DNA of 64,000 bases from Sipunculus nudus (lineage: Eukaryota > Annelida > Sipuncula > Golfingiida > Sipunculidae): assembly GCA_026874595.1 (NCBI GenBank), contig CM049311.1, forward strand, positions 47,435,676 to 47,499,675. Reading direction: 5' to 3'. A model generated the notes under the pieces. It was not told the DNA's origin. It searched no databases and saw nothing but the letters and a program-made list of their open reading frames with translations. Each line of letters starts with the position of its first letter. Position 1 is the stretch's first letter. This document shows positions 11,701 through 26,700 of this stretch, piece after piece. The position numbers were made by a program, and so were the translations under genes.

Positions 11701-14700
11701 AGAAGGGTTTCAGTCAATTAAAACACCAGATGAGAATCAGCTTTGATAAAGATTATGTTATGTATACAAAAGTTTTCTAAGAAATTTTTTTTAAAAATTA
11801 ACAAGATAATAAATAGATCATTTGTTAAAGTTATGGTGGGCACTGGGTAAAAAAATGGTATCGCCTATAGATACAGTGGTCCGTGCGTCCAGAGACCTAC
11901 CTTTCTGCCAAAGAAAAACAGTCCGTAATTGCAGGTAAAAGGACAGGGAAACTGTTTATCAACTAGATTATGTTACAGTCAGCAGTATCTGAACAATAAC
12001 TTGAGTATTTATCAAATCACTGAGTACTTCAGTTTTTATATTTCTCTTAATTATACTACATTAACTTTAAAATAAAGATTTGGCAGTAAAGTGCCATGAT
12101 CATTTGAAAAGCTGCACCTACTGAAATTGCCATAATACACATTGTATGGTGGCAGGATATCTATCAGAGACTGCAATCATCAACAATCCAAACATATGCC
12201 ATTTGTCCTATTACCACCAATTTACCTGCTTGTGGGGATCAGATAGCTTTGAAAATGGTCTAACAAAACAGGTGATATTGTGAACTTTTACCAAAATTTG
12301 GCAGTCAGTGGTTACAATAAACAGGTGGTCACCTGATCAAGGTATATTTTAACTATTAATCCATGCAAGGGATAAATGGTTGTTAACAGAGAGAGGTGCC
12401 TTGATCTGGGAGGCTTTCAAACCATGGACCTCTGTATATACAAGTGTGAAAATTCAGAAGTAAATATAGTTATATCTTACTTGATCATCTCTAACATAAC
12501 AGCTTTGGAGTATGGTCGGTTAGGCTGCCTAATTACAGCTGTTCTGAGCTGGTCTTTCTTTTTCTCATGAACCTTCACCTGTGTCATCTCGATTTCCTCA
12601 CTCATGTCACCAGCCCATGGTATTTGACAACACTCCTTCAGAGCAAAGCTGTGTATGTTTGCTAAACAGTTCACCACCTCAGCACTAGAAACACAACCAT
12701 AAAGAGTATATGCACACATTTACATTGTGATATATACCAAGATAGCCGCATATGGTTACAATATGTCATAATTAATATCAGCACACATGAAATTATGAAA
12801 TTGCTTAGATTCTCAATTTTGATTCTGGCATATCTAATCATAAGCACTGGACCTAACTTATTATCTGGTATTTGCCTCAAAGGAACAAGCAATGTGGGTT
12901 TGTCAAGTGAAGTCCTGAGATACAGGCCATAAGCTCCTACAGAAAGGTATTTGCTTTTACTTTTATCACTTGAGATATGACAAATGACTATTTATTTTTC
13001 AGACAGGTGTAGCTAATGTGGTGGGAGAGGTCTCTTTATGATCACCCATCTTTAACATATTCAAATATTCTGTCATTACCAAGGTAATGTGACATAAAAT
13101 TATCCAACAATTAAATTTGTTGTAACATAAAAATGTTCGCTTCCTACATTCAGTATCAGCTGATAACAATGGTTGCATTTCTGAAGACTGACCTGAGTTT
13201 GTTCTCACAGTCATCTGTGAGGTTGTGCTTTCTGACAAAATACTCAGCTTCACACTTGAGAGATTCCTGAGGCCAGTCACACATCCAAATCATCTGACAG
13301 CCACTCAGCAGACCAGGGTAATGACTGCAAACAGAACAGATGATATGAACGAGATGTTTTCTTTACTTAGGTGTTATTATGACTGAGATGTGTGCTTTAT
13401 TTAGGTATTATTGTGACTCAGATGTGTGCTTTACTTAGGTGTTATTATGACTGAGATGTGTGTTTTTCTTAGGTATTATTTTGGCTGAGATGTGTGCCTT
13501 ATTTATGTATTATTGTGGCTGAGATGTGTGCTTTATTAAGGTATTTTTGTGACTGAGATGTGTGCTTTACTTAGTGGTATTATGACTGAGATGTGTGCCT
13601 TATTTATGTATTATTGTGGCTGAGATGTGTGCTTTATTTAGGTATTTTTGTGACTGAGATGTGTGCTTTACTTAGGTGGTATTATGACTTAGATGTGTGT
13701 TTTTCTTAGGTATTATTTTGGCTGAGATGTGTGCCTTATTTATGTATTATTGTGGCTGAGATGTGCCTTATTTAGGTATTATTGTGACTGAGATGTGTGC
13801 CTTATTTATGTATTATTGTGGCTGAGATGTGTGCTTTATTTAGGTATTTTTATGACTGAGATGTGTGCTTTACTTAGGTGGTATTATGACTGAGATGTGT
13901 GTTTTTCTTAGGTATTATTTTGGCTGAGATGTGTGCCTTATTTATGTATTATTGTGGCTGAGATGTGCCTTATTTAGGTATTATTGTGACTGAGATGTGT
14001 GCTTTACTTAGGTGGTATTATGACTGAGATGTGTGCTTTACTTAGGTGGTATTATGACTGAGATGTGTGCTTTACTTAGGTGGCATTATGACTGAGATGT
14101 GTGTTTTTCTTAGGTATTATTTTGGCTGAGATGTGTGCCTTATTTATGTATTATTGTGGCTGAGATGTGCTTTACTTAGGTGGTATTATGACTGAGATGT
14201 GTGTTTTTCTTAGGTATTATTTTGGCTGAGATGTGTGCCTTATTTATGTATTATTGTGGATGAGATGTGCCTTATTTAGGTATTATTGTGACTGAGATGT
14301 GTGCTTTACTTAGGTGGTATTATGACTGAGATGTGTGCTTTACTTAGGTGGTATTATGACTGAGATGTGTGCTTTACTTAGGTGGTATTATGACTGAGAT
14401 GTGTGCTTTACTTAGGTGGTATTATGACTGAGATGTGTGCTTTACTTAGGTGGTATTATGACTGAGATGTGTGCTTTACTCAGGTGGCATTATGACTGAG
14501 ATGTGTGCTTTACTTAGGTGGTATTATGACTGTGATGTGTGCATTACCTGGCAGCCAATCTGAGGAGCTTGTGACCTGGAGGTAGACAGATCAGTATACG
14601 GAGGTTGGTCTTTACTCGAGAGACAAAGAACTTCATCAGATCGATACTGACACCAGGGTGTTCTCTCTTCAGTGCTGGCCCCAGTGCCTGAAAAACAACA

Positions 14701-17700
14701 CTTTCACTAACCACTGACACCAGGCAAATTTATGGCTTCATGAAATTTTTATCAGTCACTAAAACCTGTTTTTCTTGGTGACTGTCAAAAAATGCACAAC
14801 AGTTTATCTTTTCTTACCCAGTATATTAATGGAAAAGTTAGGTGAATAACTGGCAGCAGAGTAGTACTGTCCCTTGTAAGTTTACATTAAAAATATTTTT
14901 AATGCAAAAGGATAAAATCAGTCAACTGCACTGTGAAATTGTATTGATGGCTTAACCTTGGTCTGCTGGTATTACACTGGTTTTATAAGGGCATTTTTTA
15001 TAAGGAGCATAAAATTGCACTATATTAAGTGATAATTGTAATTGTAAATTGTGTAGGGAGAAGAGACTATAGTAAACAGATGATACAACAACATTCAAGA
15101 GAATTAATTACACATGCCTTTACCCTACATAAATAAGATCGGTTTATGATAGTTTATTTTACCAGCATGAGGCCTTCCATCTCATCGTTAGAGAATTAAT
15201 TACACATGCCTTTACCCTACATATATAAGATCTGTTTATGATAGTTTATTTTACCAGCAGGAGGCCTTCCATCTCATCATTAGAGAAGAGATGAGGGTAC
15301 TCTCCACACACAAGTAGACTGTTCACAGCATCCAGGTACACCTCCTCCTCCAAGTCCCGGGCCTGAAAATAACATCATACAGATCACCTACATGTCTACT
15401 GTCATCACACATTATGAAACTATATATATCTGCATTGAACATACAAGAAATGAAATGTTCATATACTTTTACAATCTACATGCATACATTCATATGGTAA
15501 TACATTTACTCTTTTGAACAGAATCAAATGTATGAAGACCAATAAACACTCTATTTACACTAATACTTCCACAATAAGGGACATTTTCTTTATAAAATAC
15601 ACAGCATTCCCCTTTCTGATAAGCACCTGCCCTAACTTTGTTATTACAGCCACTTATTTTGTCCTCATAGTGCATATGACAACTTTCATAAATGTCTAAC
15701 AAAAACCTTGGTAACACCCCCATCTTGCAAACACTACCCTCTTGCTAACAACCACTTTGCTGGAATGACCAGTTTTAGTGGTCTTGAGAGTGGTTATTAA
15801 GGTTTTAACTCTATGTATTTTTTTATGAATCAAAAGTAAGCAATCTGATTTAAATTAATACGTCTACAATGGCAGAAAAGAGAACCTCAAATTATGAAAC
15901 TATAATTTTATAAAACTATAATTTACAACCCATTGAATAAAATACAAATGAAATATATATGAAACAATCATATGACAGGCATTCATATCAACTCACCGTG
16001 AAAAGAATGGTAAGCATTTTACCCTCAGAGCCTGTCACCCGGAGAGCTGAGCGTAAACCATCGAAAAAGTTGTTGTGTTTGGAGGAGTCTATAGAATGGA
16101 TGGGGATGTTGGCAACGTGGAGTGCTAATTTACATAACGTTGCGAGGTGGGAACCGATCTGCCCTACTAACAGGAAGTTGGCACTGAAAAAAAAAACAAG
16201 TGTATAATTATATATAATCCACCAATGAATTCTGATCTAAACTATGTTAAAACAGACGGGGGTACTGCTCGACTTTTGTCATGCAAATACCCTGTGGCCA
16301 CACCTTGGAAATGGTTGTTTTTTCTCTTCAGAAATTATCTGGAATGATGCAAAGTATGTTGTAAGGGGGGGGGGGGGTCAGCTCCTAATTTTCCAAGAAC
16401 AGGTAAATCTGGTAAATTTATTGTAAACACCAGATATTTAATTAGATTATATATTATGAGATCTAGTCACTGTGTAATGTGTATTTTGGTATATCATTTG
16501 AATATACATAACATGTATTATAATTTATAACATATTACATTGTAACACACTTTTGAAAAATGTACGAGTGAAAAGAGTGATACATGTAAATTGAATCTGG
16601 TATAATAATAATTAGTATTAATAACAAAAATTCAATAAATTTAAGTCCAATTGTGAGACCATAAAACACTAATTAAATGATTATGAACATGACATGTTGG
16701 TTATTTACCCCATCCAGACAGAGCTAAAACAGATGTGTATCCCACTCTATGTGCATGCTAAACGACCTGACTGACAACATATGAGAGTGGAAGTTAGTGT
16801 ACAATACCTGTGATGGAAGCTGAGAACTCGATGCATCTTGACCAGGTGGGAGAGGACGTTCTCTGATAACATTATGTCCAGATGGATGTTTCCAAATTCC
16901 TCGTTATAACGAGTTAGGTGGGCCTGAAGACAGGCGTGAATGTCCTGTATCCTGTCAATAGGCTGCAGCGCCACCTGGTGAGCAACAAAAAACACAGGGT
17001 GAAGACACTGATATTTCTCTATCTACCCCACAGTGGAATTAACTAGGAGTTAATGATATCATACAAGCTATATACAGTCTGCTGTTAAAGACATGGACAA
17101 AATAAATATGGCAGTGTTGTTTCTGTGATTGTAAAAAGTACTACATGCCTGCCTAATCAACACATGCACTAGTTATCTATCTATCAAGCTCACAACATTT
17201 GATTACATGTGATGAACAAAATTATAACTTACTTGCCCTACAATGCTGTAAACCTCACATAAAAGCTGGCAAAGCATCTAATTACAGCAGTGACACTAAA
17301 ACAATTACAGTTAACGTAATACAATTGCTGCATGTACACCATGCAGTGACATTCTGATAAAGAGGGGATCATTAAATTACATTGATTCAGATTTTGATAT
17401 TTTTTAGCATGAAGCATTTCCACATGTTGTATTATGACATAATCAAGTAATATTTCCAGTTAATGAGCATCATTATTTCACTTTTTTTTCACTGTAATCT
17501 AAATAATTTAAAACATTCCTTATTTGCATGCATCACAAAGAAAAAGGCATAAATGAAAAAAAAGCATTATAACAAAACAGAAAAACAATTCAGGTGCCAA
17601 AACACCAAAGTCAAAGTGCACAAAGTAACACAAGGTTCACATCATTTGTACTACTACACTGCAGTAGTATCTGCCAATTATTTGAAAATATTAAAACACA

Positions 17701-20700
17701 TTATACTATACTTTCATGACATGATGTTAATGTATTACCAAGGGGCACTGCATGCACATATTAAATATATATATGTACATGAAAGCATGATCACATACTA
17801 CAAATGCTAGGGCCCAATTTTACATATTGGTATATGCTAACAAAATAACCGATGAGAAATCTGAGCCAAGCAAAATATGAAAATTGAGTTTGACTGTTTG
17901 TTTAATATACTCATAATTTACAGGATTCTTCTGCAAAACGTTTAACAATACTGTTTTTACACTCCTTGTAGAAGAACAGCACCACACAAGCTCACACAAT
18001 GATAGGTAGCACTGATAATTCAGGCTCTGTTAAATGTAAATGTTGAGAGTGTATACAAGATTGTGTATTCCAGGACAAAACATCCACAGACAAAATGTAA
18101 CAAGATACAAAAAAACACAAGGACCAAAATACAAACAAGTGACCCATGGGTCATGACGCTCAGCTGCCAAGCATGACCTGTGACATCATGGACTGAGATT
18201 CACAACTTCCAGTCAAATTTTTAAGAACCAATTTGCCAATTTGTTGAAAATTTTCTATGACAACAGAAATATATATCACCTATGTCTGGTTAAAACACAG
18301 TGAATTTATGGTCTGAGGAAAATGCATGATTGTTAAGCTATCAGGAACTATTCCAACAGCTTGCTTGAAACCTGTCAGTCTCAAAGGAACACCACAAAGG
18401 GCAAATATAAGATCAAAATATATAGCAAAAATCAAGGAAATACATGCAAGAATTATTGAGAAACAGGTGCTTCTGTATGAATTTTTATTCAATACAAGCC
18501 AACTGTACTGCACTTTTATAAATGATGATAATATTTATTCAGAAATATTTGACCCAATCCTTTACAAGATTACATAAATATACATCCAACTGCATTCACT
18601 TTAACTGTTCTTGAGATAATATGATCAAAAGGAATTAAAAGATGGTTGCCTGGTGGCCATATTGGACTTCTGACAAGTCTGAAATCAGACAACAAACATT
18701 CTCTAAATCGGACCAAACATTAAAGAAAAATTACTGAAACTGCACTGAAGAAAGAATTTCTAAGGTGGCTAACTGGCAGACATTATGGATTTCTGACAAG
18801 TATGACATTTGATATCCCACATTCTCCAATAAGAGACCAAACTTGGGCAAATTATCTAGTAATGAATGCCCAAAATAATTCAAAAGGCATGTCCAGGCCC
18901 TCATATCAGATTTATAGATATGCAATTGTAAAAAGTGTAAGTCCAATATTTTTTATTATCACTCTGCTTTTCATTGGGGTCAGCAGGGTAGGTAAACTGC
19001 CAAACCTGAAAGAAAAGAAATGCAGAAAGCATGACTAAGAGTCATGAAATAAAACAAAAAGCCATCCTTAATCAAGGTACACATCCACATATTATGAGAA
19101 CAAACACTTGCTTTTATATGTGGTGATATATATTAAAATATTCAGATATCTAGGAAATTAAGTTTATTGCTAGGATTCCATAAAATAAACTGCAAAATGT
19201 TCCCATCATCTTATAAATCAGTAGCTAAACATTAATACTATACTCTCATAGTCTTAATGCCTGGCTGAAGCATTCTGACAACAGTGTTTTTGTTATGAAG
19301 TAAGGAGGTACTTATCACTGAGCCTTATCACTTAATAGGCTGATACAAAAGGGAGTCATATGTCACCAGTGTCACTCACAATTACAGCCACACAGGGAGA
19401 TGTACCAGCTAGAGTGGGAGGGTTATATATACAAGAAAAATAGAGATGGTCTATAAAATAAGTAATTGTGACCATCCCTGACCTATGACCTTGGCCTTTT
19501 GCCCATATATCAACTGGATTCTTTCTAAATGATGGGTAACTACTGACCACTTAAATCTGGTGTAATTACTTGGCAACCAATGGGTGAATAACTTTGACCT
19601 GCAACCTTTAACCTGCTGACCAGCTGACCAGCTGACCCCAAAATCAATAAGTTATTTATTCAAGCAAAAAGACCCATAAATATGAAGTTTGAGTCAAACT
19701 GAGTGATGCATAGATGTGGCATATGTGAAAGACTGAAGGTTTGGGTTGAACAGTTACACTTGAAATATGCTCACAAGCATTTAGAACAATTAAATATTGT
19801 GACCTTGACCTTTGACTTTTTGACCTCAACATCAATAGGCTTCTTCCCTTATTGGTAGGTAAGCCATATATGACAGATGGAAGGTACAGATTGAAAAGTT
19901 TGCCTGAAAATGACTCCACGCAAGAAGTGGGTGCCGTGAACTTGACCTTTGACCTCAAAATCAACAGGTCTTTTCCCCTGTTGGCAGAGAAGCGATATCA
20001 GTGCTGGAAGGTTTCGAATGAAAAGTCTAGCTTGAAATGTGTCCACAACCTTTTCAAAGAAGTGGATCCTGTGACCCTGACCTTTGACCTTGTGACCTCA
20101 AAATCTATAGGATTCTTCTCCAACTTAGTAGGTGAGCTATATGTGAAAAATCAAAGAATTGGGATGAAAGGGTTGGCTTAAAATGCATCCACAGGCTTTT
20201 CAAAGAAGAGGCTCCTCTGACCTTGACCTTTGACCTTTTGACCTAAAAAAATTTATGGTTCTTCCCCTGTTGGTAGGTGAGCTGTATGTGAAAGATGGAA
20301 GGTTTGGGATGAAAATTTTGTCTCAAAGAGTTATTTCTGGGGGGTGCAAACACACCCCATAACTTCGAGAATATAGGTCGCAGTGACCTAATTTCAGGTT
20401 TGCAAGGAGATCTTTTTATAACCTCTAAGATTGCATAGGGTTCATGGCCCTAGCCCCTACGGTTACGATTTGTGCCCTGCTAACGGCCGGCCGGATGGAC
20501 AGACGGAAGGACGACGGACAAAGACCCATCGCTATAGCCCAGCATGACTGAAAGTCAGCTGAGCTAAAAACATGGGGGCTCTAAACTGATTTATATTATA
20601 TTAGAAAGTAAGAAGCTTAATTATACTGTTAATGAACAAAAAATAGTCTCCTTTTGCACTAAGAGGAGATTCTGTCCATGGAAATTTGTCCTATAGTATT

Positions 20701-23700
20701 TTATCCAAGGATTTTTTATCCTGTGGCATTTTGATTCAGATGTTTTGTCCTATGGCATTTTGTCACAGATATTTTGTCCTGTGGCATTTTTTCATTTGGA
20801 GTTCTGTTCAATGTTTTGTCTTGCCTCATTTTGTCCATAGTTGTTTTGTCCTATAGCATTTTGTCACAGATGTTTTGTCCTGTGGTATTTTGTCCATGAA
20901 TATTTTGTCCTGTGGCATTTTGATTCAGATGTTTTGTCCTATGGCATTTTGTCACATATATTTTGTCCTGTGGCATTTTTTTCATGTGGAGTTCTGTTAA
21001 TGTTTTGTCTTGCCTCATTTTTTCCATATTTGTTTTTTTTTTCTATAGCATTTTGTCACAGTTGTTTTGTCCTGATGCATTTTGTCCATGAATGGTTTGT
21101 TCTGTGGCATTTTGTCACATGTTTTGCCCCAAGGCATTTAGTCCAAGGATGTTTTGTCCTATGTCATTTTTCCATGGATGTTTTGTCCTGGGTTTTTATA
21201 TCCATGGATGGTTTACTCTGTGGCATTTCATCCGTGGACGTGTTGTCTGACTACCAAGTTTGTGACATACTGTTAGTTTAGGTTTGAGACAGACAGTGTT
21301 GTAAGGTTACAGTGAGCTGGTGCTTACAAGCACCGTAGTACAGATTCATGATTAAGACCAACAAAACCAGGAGCACAATAGTCTTGACCAGCAGCTACCT
21401 TTACTGATCCTGAACCAGCAGATGACTTTGTCATTCCTGAATGTGACTGTGTTAATGATAAAAGTGTGTTAAACTAGGTTTTTTCATAGGTAAGACCCTT
21501 CATCCCAAATGATTATCATTAAAATAGTTATACAGTGGATCACTCTAAATCTATCATAAACATCAAGATAATCATTTTAATTTCATACTTAAACTGGGTT
21601 GAACTATCATGAAAATATTAAGTGCATTCAATAATTATTTTACTATTCAAAACAAAGGGTGCAAAAAATTTCTTGTAAAACAAATAAAAATAATTCAAAA
21701 GTTTAGCCCCTCTAAACAACCTTATGAGAGGACAGACAATTAATTGAATTATCTTGAGATTTTAATATTATTAACAAGTCCATGTCATTATTTACATGAG
21801 AGAAGAGCTATCTAAGTGGTTAAATATCTTGTGATTTTTACACAGTTAAGTTGTTATTAAGTAGCTACAGTAAATACCTGTAATAAATATCTGTAATACA
21901 TGGAAAATACTGGTATATTATTAGTGCATTAGCATGCTTGGTGAATTATCTCAGAATCATCAGAAAAATGACCTTATAATGTGATCTCACCTTGACCTCT
22001 TTTTTGGAGTGGGTGGTGACCGGCCGTTGATATGTACGATGGTCAGTTGGGAAGGTAACAAAGTAATCATGAAGGTTTTCTTGCTGGGGCCAGTGCTGAA
22101 GACAAAACATCAAGACTGTAATGCCAAGTTTAAAATTATCCAAATACATCATTTGATCATTGCAATATGAATGAATAAAATGCATTATTATCTATATAAT
22201 TAATACGGAGTTGGGTTTTTTAAGACCACGGTTTACCTGCTTCTATTCTGATTTGACTCTCCAAATTCGGCAGACGTATCAGTGGTGTGCTCTTCTAGGA
22301 CAAGCTTGTTTTATTTTGTGGAATAATGCCCTATTAAGCTTAATAATTAATAATTTTAATATTTCCCCATTAGGTGTCCCTATTTCTTTTGTGCTGCAAG
22401 GTCCTCCATGCCTGTGATGCTTTTTCAGGAGGCGCCTTGGGAATTTTCACTGGCCTGTCAAGACTTTGGCCAGAGTGCATGTCCTGGCATTTCCGTGCAA
22501 TACGTGGTCATTAGGGTCCCCTATAATCCCCATTGATCCCCAATATCTATTGTAATGCCTCTAAAGGAATTTTCTCTATCAAAAGGAAGTAAAGGTTTTT
22601 TTAATCCAAAGACCACATGACTCCGCTTTCAATGTGAGGGCTTTTCAGTTTGGTCAACACTGGGCACTGAGTCCAGTATTATGACCACTGTTTGACAATT
22701 TTTTATGGGTTACAGGATTTTTATACATTCAAAAATATCTTTCCATGAAAACCATGGTTTCAAAAATTCGGCCAAGTCATGTGTATTATGAAGTTTTTTT
22801 TTTTCAAATAGAAGCCCAACAACTAATTATAATTCGGGTTGGGTGGGGGGGGGGGGGGGTTCACATATATTTGTTAAGATTGCTTGTCTGTAGGGATGGT
22901 GAAACATGAAAAAATATCAACAGTACATCTTTAAATTGATAACAAACTAGAATCTGTAGTCAGGGCGTACAGACAGCCACCAGAATCTCCTTTAATATCA
23001 GTCATGTGTTCACGTGTATGCGTTTCATGTGTGAACACTGTCATGCTTAAGTAACACGAGTTAACATTGCGAGTGGCAGAACAAACAAATACGAATGGGT
23101 AGCTTCGACATGGGGACAAAGGAATGGTCCTTTGTCATAATGGTTTATAAGAAAATATATATTGTTGTGATTCTTGTTACCACTAAAATTAAATGGACTA
23201 TTGATATGTCTTTACCTTAACCCTCTACAAATGTTCAGCAAAACATTTTTCGCCTTTCACGCTTTTTCAGGAGGCGACCTGTTATCCCCACTGAATTCTA
23301 TTCTCAGTATAACGCCTGTTAAGGAATTTTACTCTGTCAAAAGGATCACTGATTTATAGGTTTACAGATATGTTGATTTTTATACACTCAGAAGTATCTT
23401 TCCATGATAAACATGGTTTTAATAGTTCGGCTGATTTATGGGTTGTTTGAAAAAAAAGTCATCAGTCTCTTGGGGACTAATACAATATAATTTCATAGTA
23501 GAATGCTTCTTTATACAATCATTATATCTAAGATTTTTCCCAAGCAATGAAGCTATCGGATGTATGTTTTTATCAGGATAAAAAATTATTTTGTGTGTGA
23601 TTTCTGGAATAGAATAATTTTTCTTTCTGTGTTGTTGTTTTGGGGGAGGGTGTTCCTGGAGAATTCTAGCAGAAGTAATCTTTTTATCATATAAGTGAAA

Positions 23701-26700
23701 CACATGACTAAAGTTCCTGCAAAAACCTTAGGATTAAAATATGCATCATTTAGTGCCTATCAGCTCATTACAAAAATATGCATAAGATAGAGCAGTGGAT
23801 TTTCCACAGGAGCAACTAGTTATTATTATTATTATTATTATTATCATTAATCAATGAAGTATTGCAAGTAGTGAGTCATCATATACATATAAGACCTGTT
23901 ACATACAATAAGTGGTCTTTTTTTTGCACAGAGGCTTGAAAATCTTTGTCACAGAGTCACATCTAACTCAATGTCTGCATTGAAATACAATGTCTAAATA
24001 GTCACAATGTCTAAGTAGTCATACACTGATACAGAAGTCATACCTCCTGGATTGTTTCAGACATTAGTTCATCAAACCACTGCAGGTCAGCAAAACGGCA
24101 GATCCTGTCCCTGATGATTCGCTTCAGCTCATGACTCCACAGCGACACGACCATTGTCTCATCAGCTCGACTCTCGTCTGGTAACCTCTTCAAAAACTGC
24201 AGTCACACAAACACAAAAGGGCTATATCTAACCTGAAGGCTTTACAAACAGAGAAAGGTATAGTGTTATCAAGACAGATTAACTTTATAAGACTTAATTT
24301 TGGTAAAATTAAAACAATATATGTAAATAAAGACACTGCACATCAAACAGAAAAATGTGTAAATTTGTTGAAATTATAAAACCTTTCTTCAAATATGTGT
24401 ACTGGAAATTTGTGAATGTTTTCAAAGCTGACAAATCAATATACTAAAACTATAGCTTTCACGCTACAGGTTTTAATGAATAATTACAAAAAATAAACCA
24501 ACAATATAAAATGATAAATAGTGACTTGAAAATAATACAATATAATGTTGTGTATTTCCCTCTAATGAACACAATACTCCAAGTCTAAAACATAAATTGA
24601 AGGTGGAGATTATAAGGGACAAAGCATAATTCCTGTTCATGGCTTTTCTCAAATCTTCTTCCTGGCAAAAGTACCTGATAACCTCCACAAAGGGATTATA
24701 TGTTCACTCATGTTTTCATTTTATTTGTAGCAGGATTACCTTTAACTTGCTGCATAAATTTCCACAGGAAATTCCATGTGTTGGAATAAAGCTTTTGCCG
24801 ATACAAATAAAGAAGTAGACCCATTAGGGTTGTTTTGCCTTTGAAGAGGTGTGCTCTCTTATGAGTTCCCTCTAGTTTCTACAGATAATGCTAACAGGCC
24901 ATGTAAACTTAAGTAAAATGGTTAGGTATTAGCAGGTACCATAAACAATGGTAGCGAGTATAAATCTGGTTACCTGGAAGCACATGACTAGATCTTTGAC
25001 GGTAAAGATGTAGTGTCTGCGTCCTGGGAGTGGACTTGGCCTCAGGACACGCTGGACTTCTGCTAATGTCTGACAGGATGCAGAAACAATGTTCTCGTGG
25101 AGGTCCAACTCTAAGCCGGGTTTTTCTCCATGATGCATTGTGGCCTGTAATTACAAAGGAATGTAATCCATTACACATGAGGATGCTTCCTTTGAATAAC
25201 CTTAACTCTGGCCTCCAGGTAATGCCTTTGCTATCCTGATGTGTTTACAAGCAACCTTACAAATATTCACCAATAATATTAAATAATAATTTTTGCAAAT
25301 CACTGGCATCAGGACCTGGAGACTGATATCAGACACTGATACAACTGCAAGCAGGAGGACAGGAGGGCCCTGTTTAAGGATTGTGGCAGACTTTTGTTGA
25401 AGGCATTTGCACCAGAATGACAATGAAAAACAAAGCAAGTAGTGCTTTGATGATATGTGATACTTTTGTTTTAACTATAATCACTTATAATTACACAGTA
25501 TTAGTTTACCATAATTTAAATATCCTCAATTTATTGTACACAGAAGCATTTGAGAGCACTTTGGTGGATTTATACATGTGTAATAAAGCATTATTATTAA
25601 TACTGTTGAGAAGTAACTTCTTATCCTGTTCAAACATTCAATGTGACCCTAACAATAAAGTCTATGAACCAGGTTGTGAAGGCAATTTTACAATTTTAAG
25701 ATAATACAAGCAGAATAAAACATAGGCATAATCAGAAAATTTATATGCACAGTTATCTTAGCCCATCACTAGTAATGAACAGATTTCATTGTTATTTAAG
25801 TACTCTCTATATCAGTATAACAATTCTATTTTACCTCTAAGACTCCATTCACTACATTCTTCAAAGACTCATTTTGTGCTGCAGGCAGGTTCAGAACAGC
25901 AAAATGTCTCTGCAAAGTCAATCAAGCATTTTTTTAAAGAAAAAATATAAAAATTTAGGCCACATTACTCCACTGGAGCACTTGTGTATAGTTAAGGTGA
26001 AAACAGATACATCAACAGTTCATACATTTAACATATTTACAACTATTCCATCAAGATTTTATACTTTACATCTTATATCAATTTACATGAATATTAGATC
26101 AACATACCTTATTAATACATGAAATATAATAAACCCCCAATGAAAATGTTCAGAGCTATTTTTCTGCACAGGCCTGGTACTTGTTGCAACATTGACACCT
26201 ACCAGTTAGTGACATTTGAACCCAAATGTACCTTCTGTATCTCAACAAAATTTGTGATTTGTTTATAGTGATAACAATGGAAGTACCGTCACAGCAGCTA
26301 TATATGAGAGCATATGCGATGTTAGTGACCTGTAGGTTTTCAGTGACACAGTGAGGCGTCACATTGAGTGGTACTGACCAGTAGACGTGGACTAAGCCCT
26401 CTGCAGGACATGCTGGGGTAGTCACTCATACACATTGCAGAGAATATCACAAGACCTTCTATCGTGTGCCACTCAAACGGGCGCTGGAGAGTGCACAGGA
26501 CTTTGTCATCTAGCATCTGTCTCAGCAACTGAAAAACACACGGAAAACATAACTCATAATGCAGCAGTGATCTAGGTAATTGCTACTTGTCTATATTTAT
26601 TATTTCTTTAATAATATGCCATTACACTGTGACTAAATTGAAAGGAATGTGGAAAGTCTAGAACCATGCTAACAGAAACCCATTAACTGACAGAATTCAT

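Noticed and set aside
20841-21281. 146-codon frame rich in phenylalanine, cysteine and histidine
   Set aside because: It tracks the degenerate 'ttttgtcc' repeat and has no domain.
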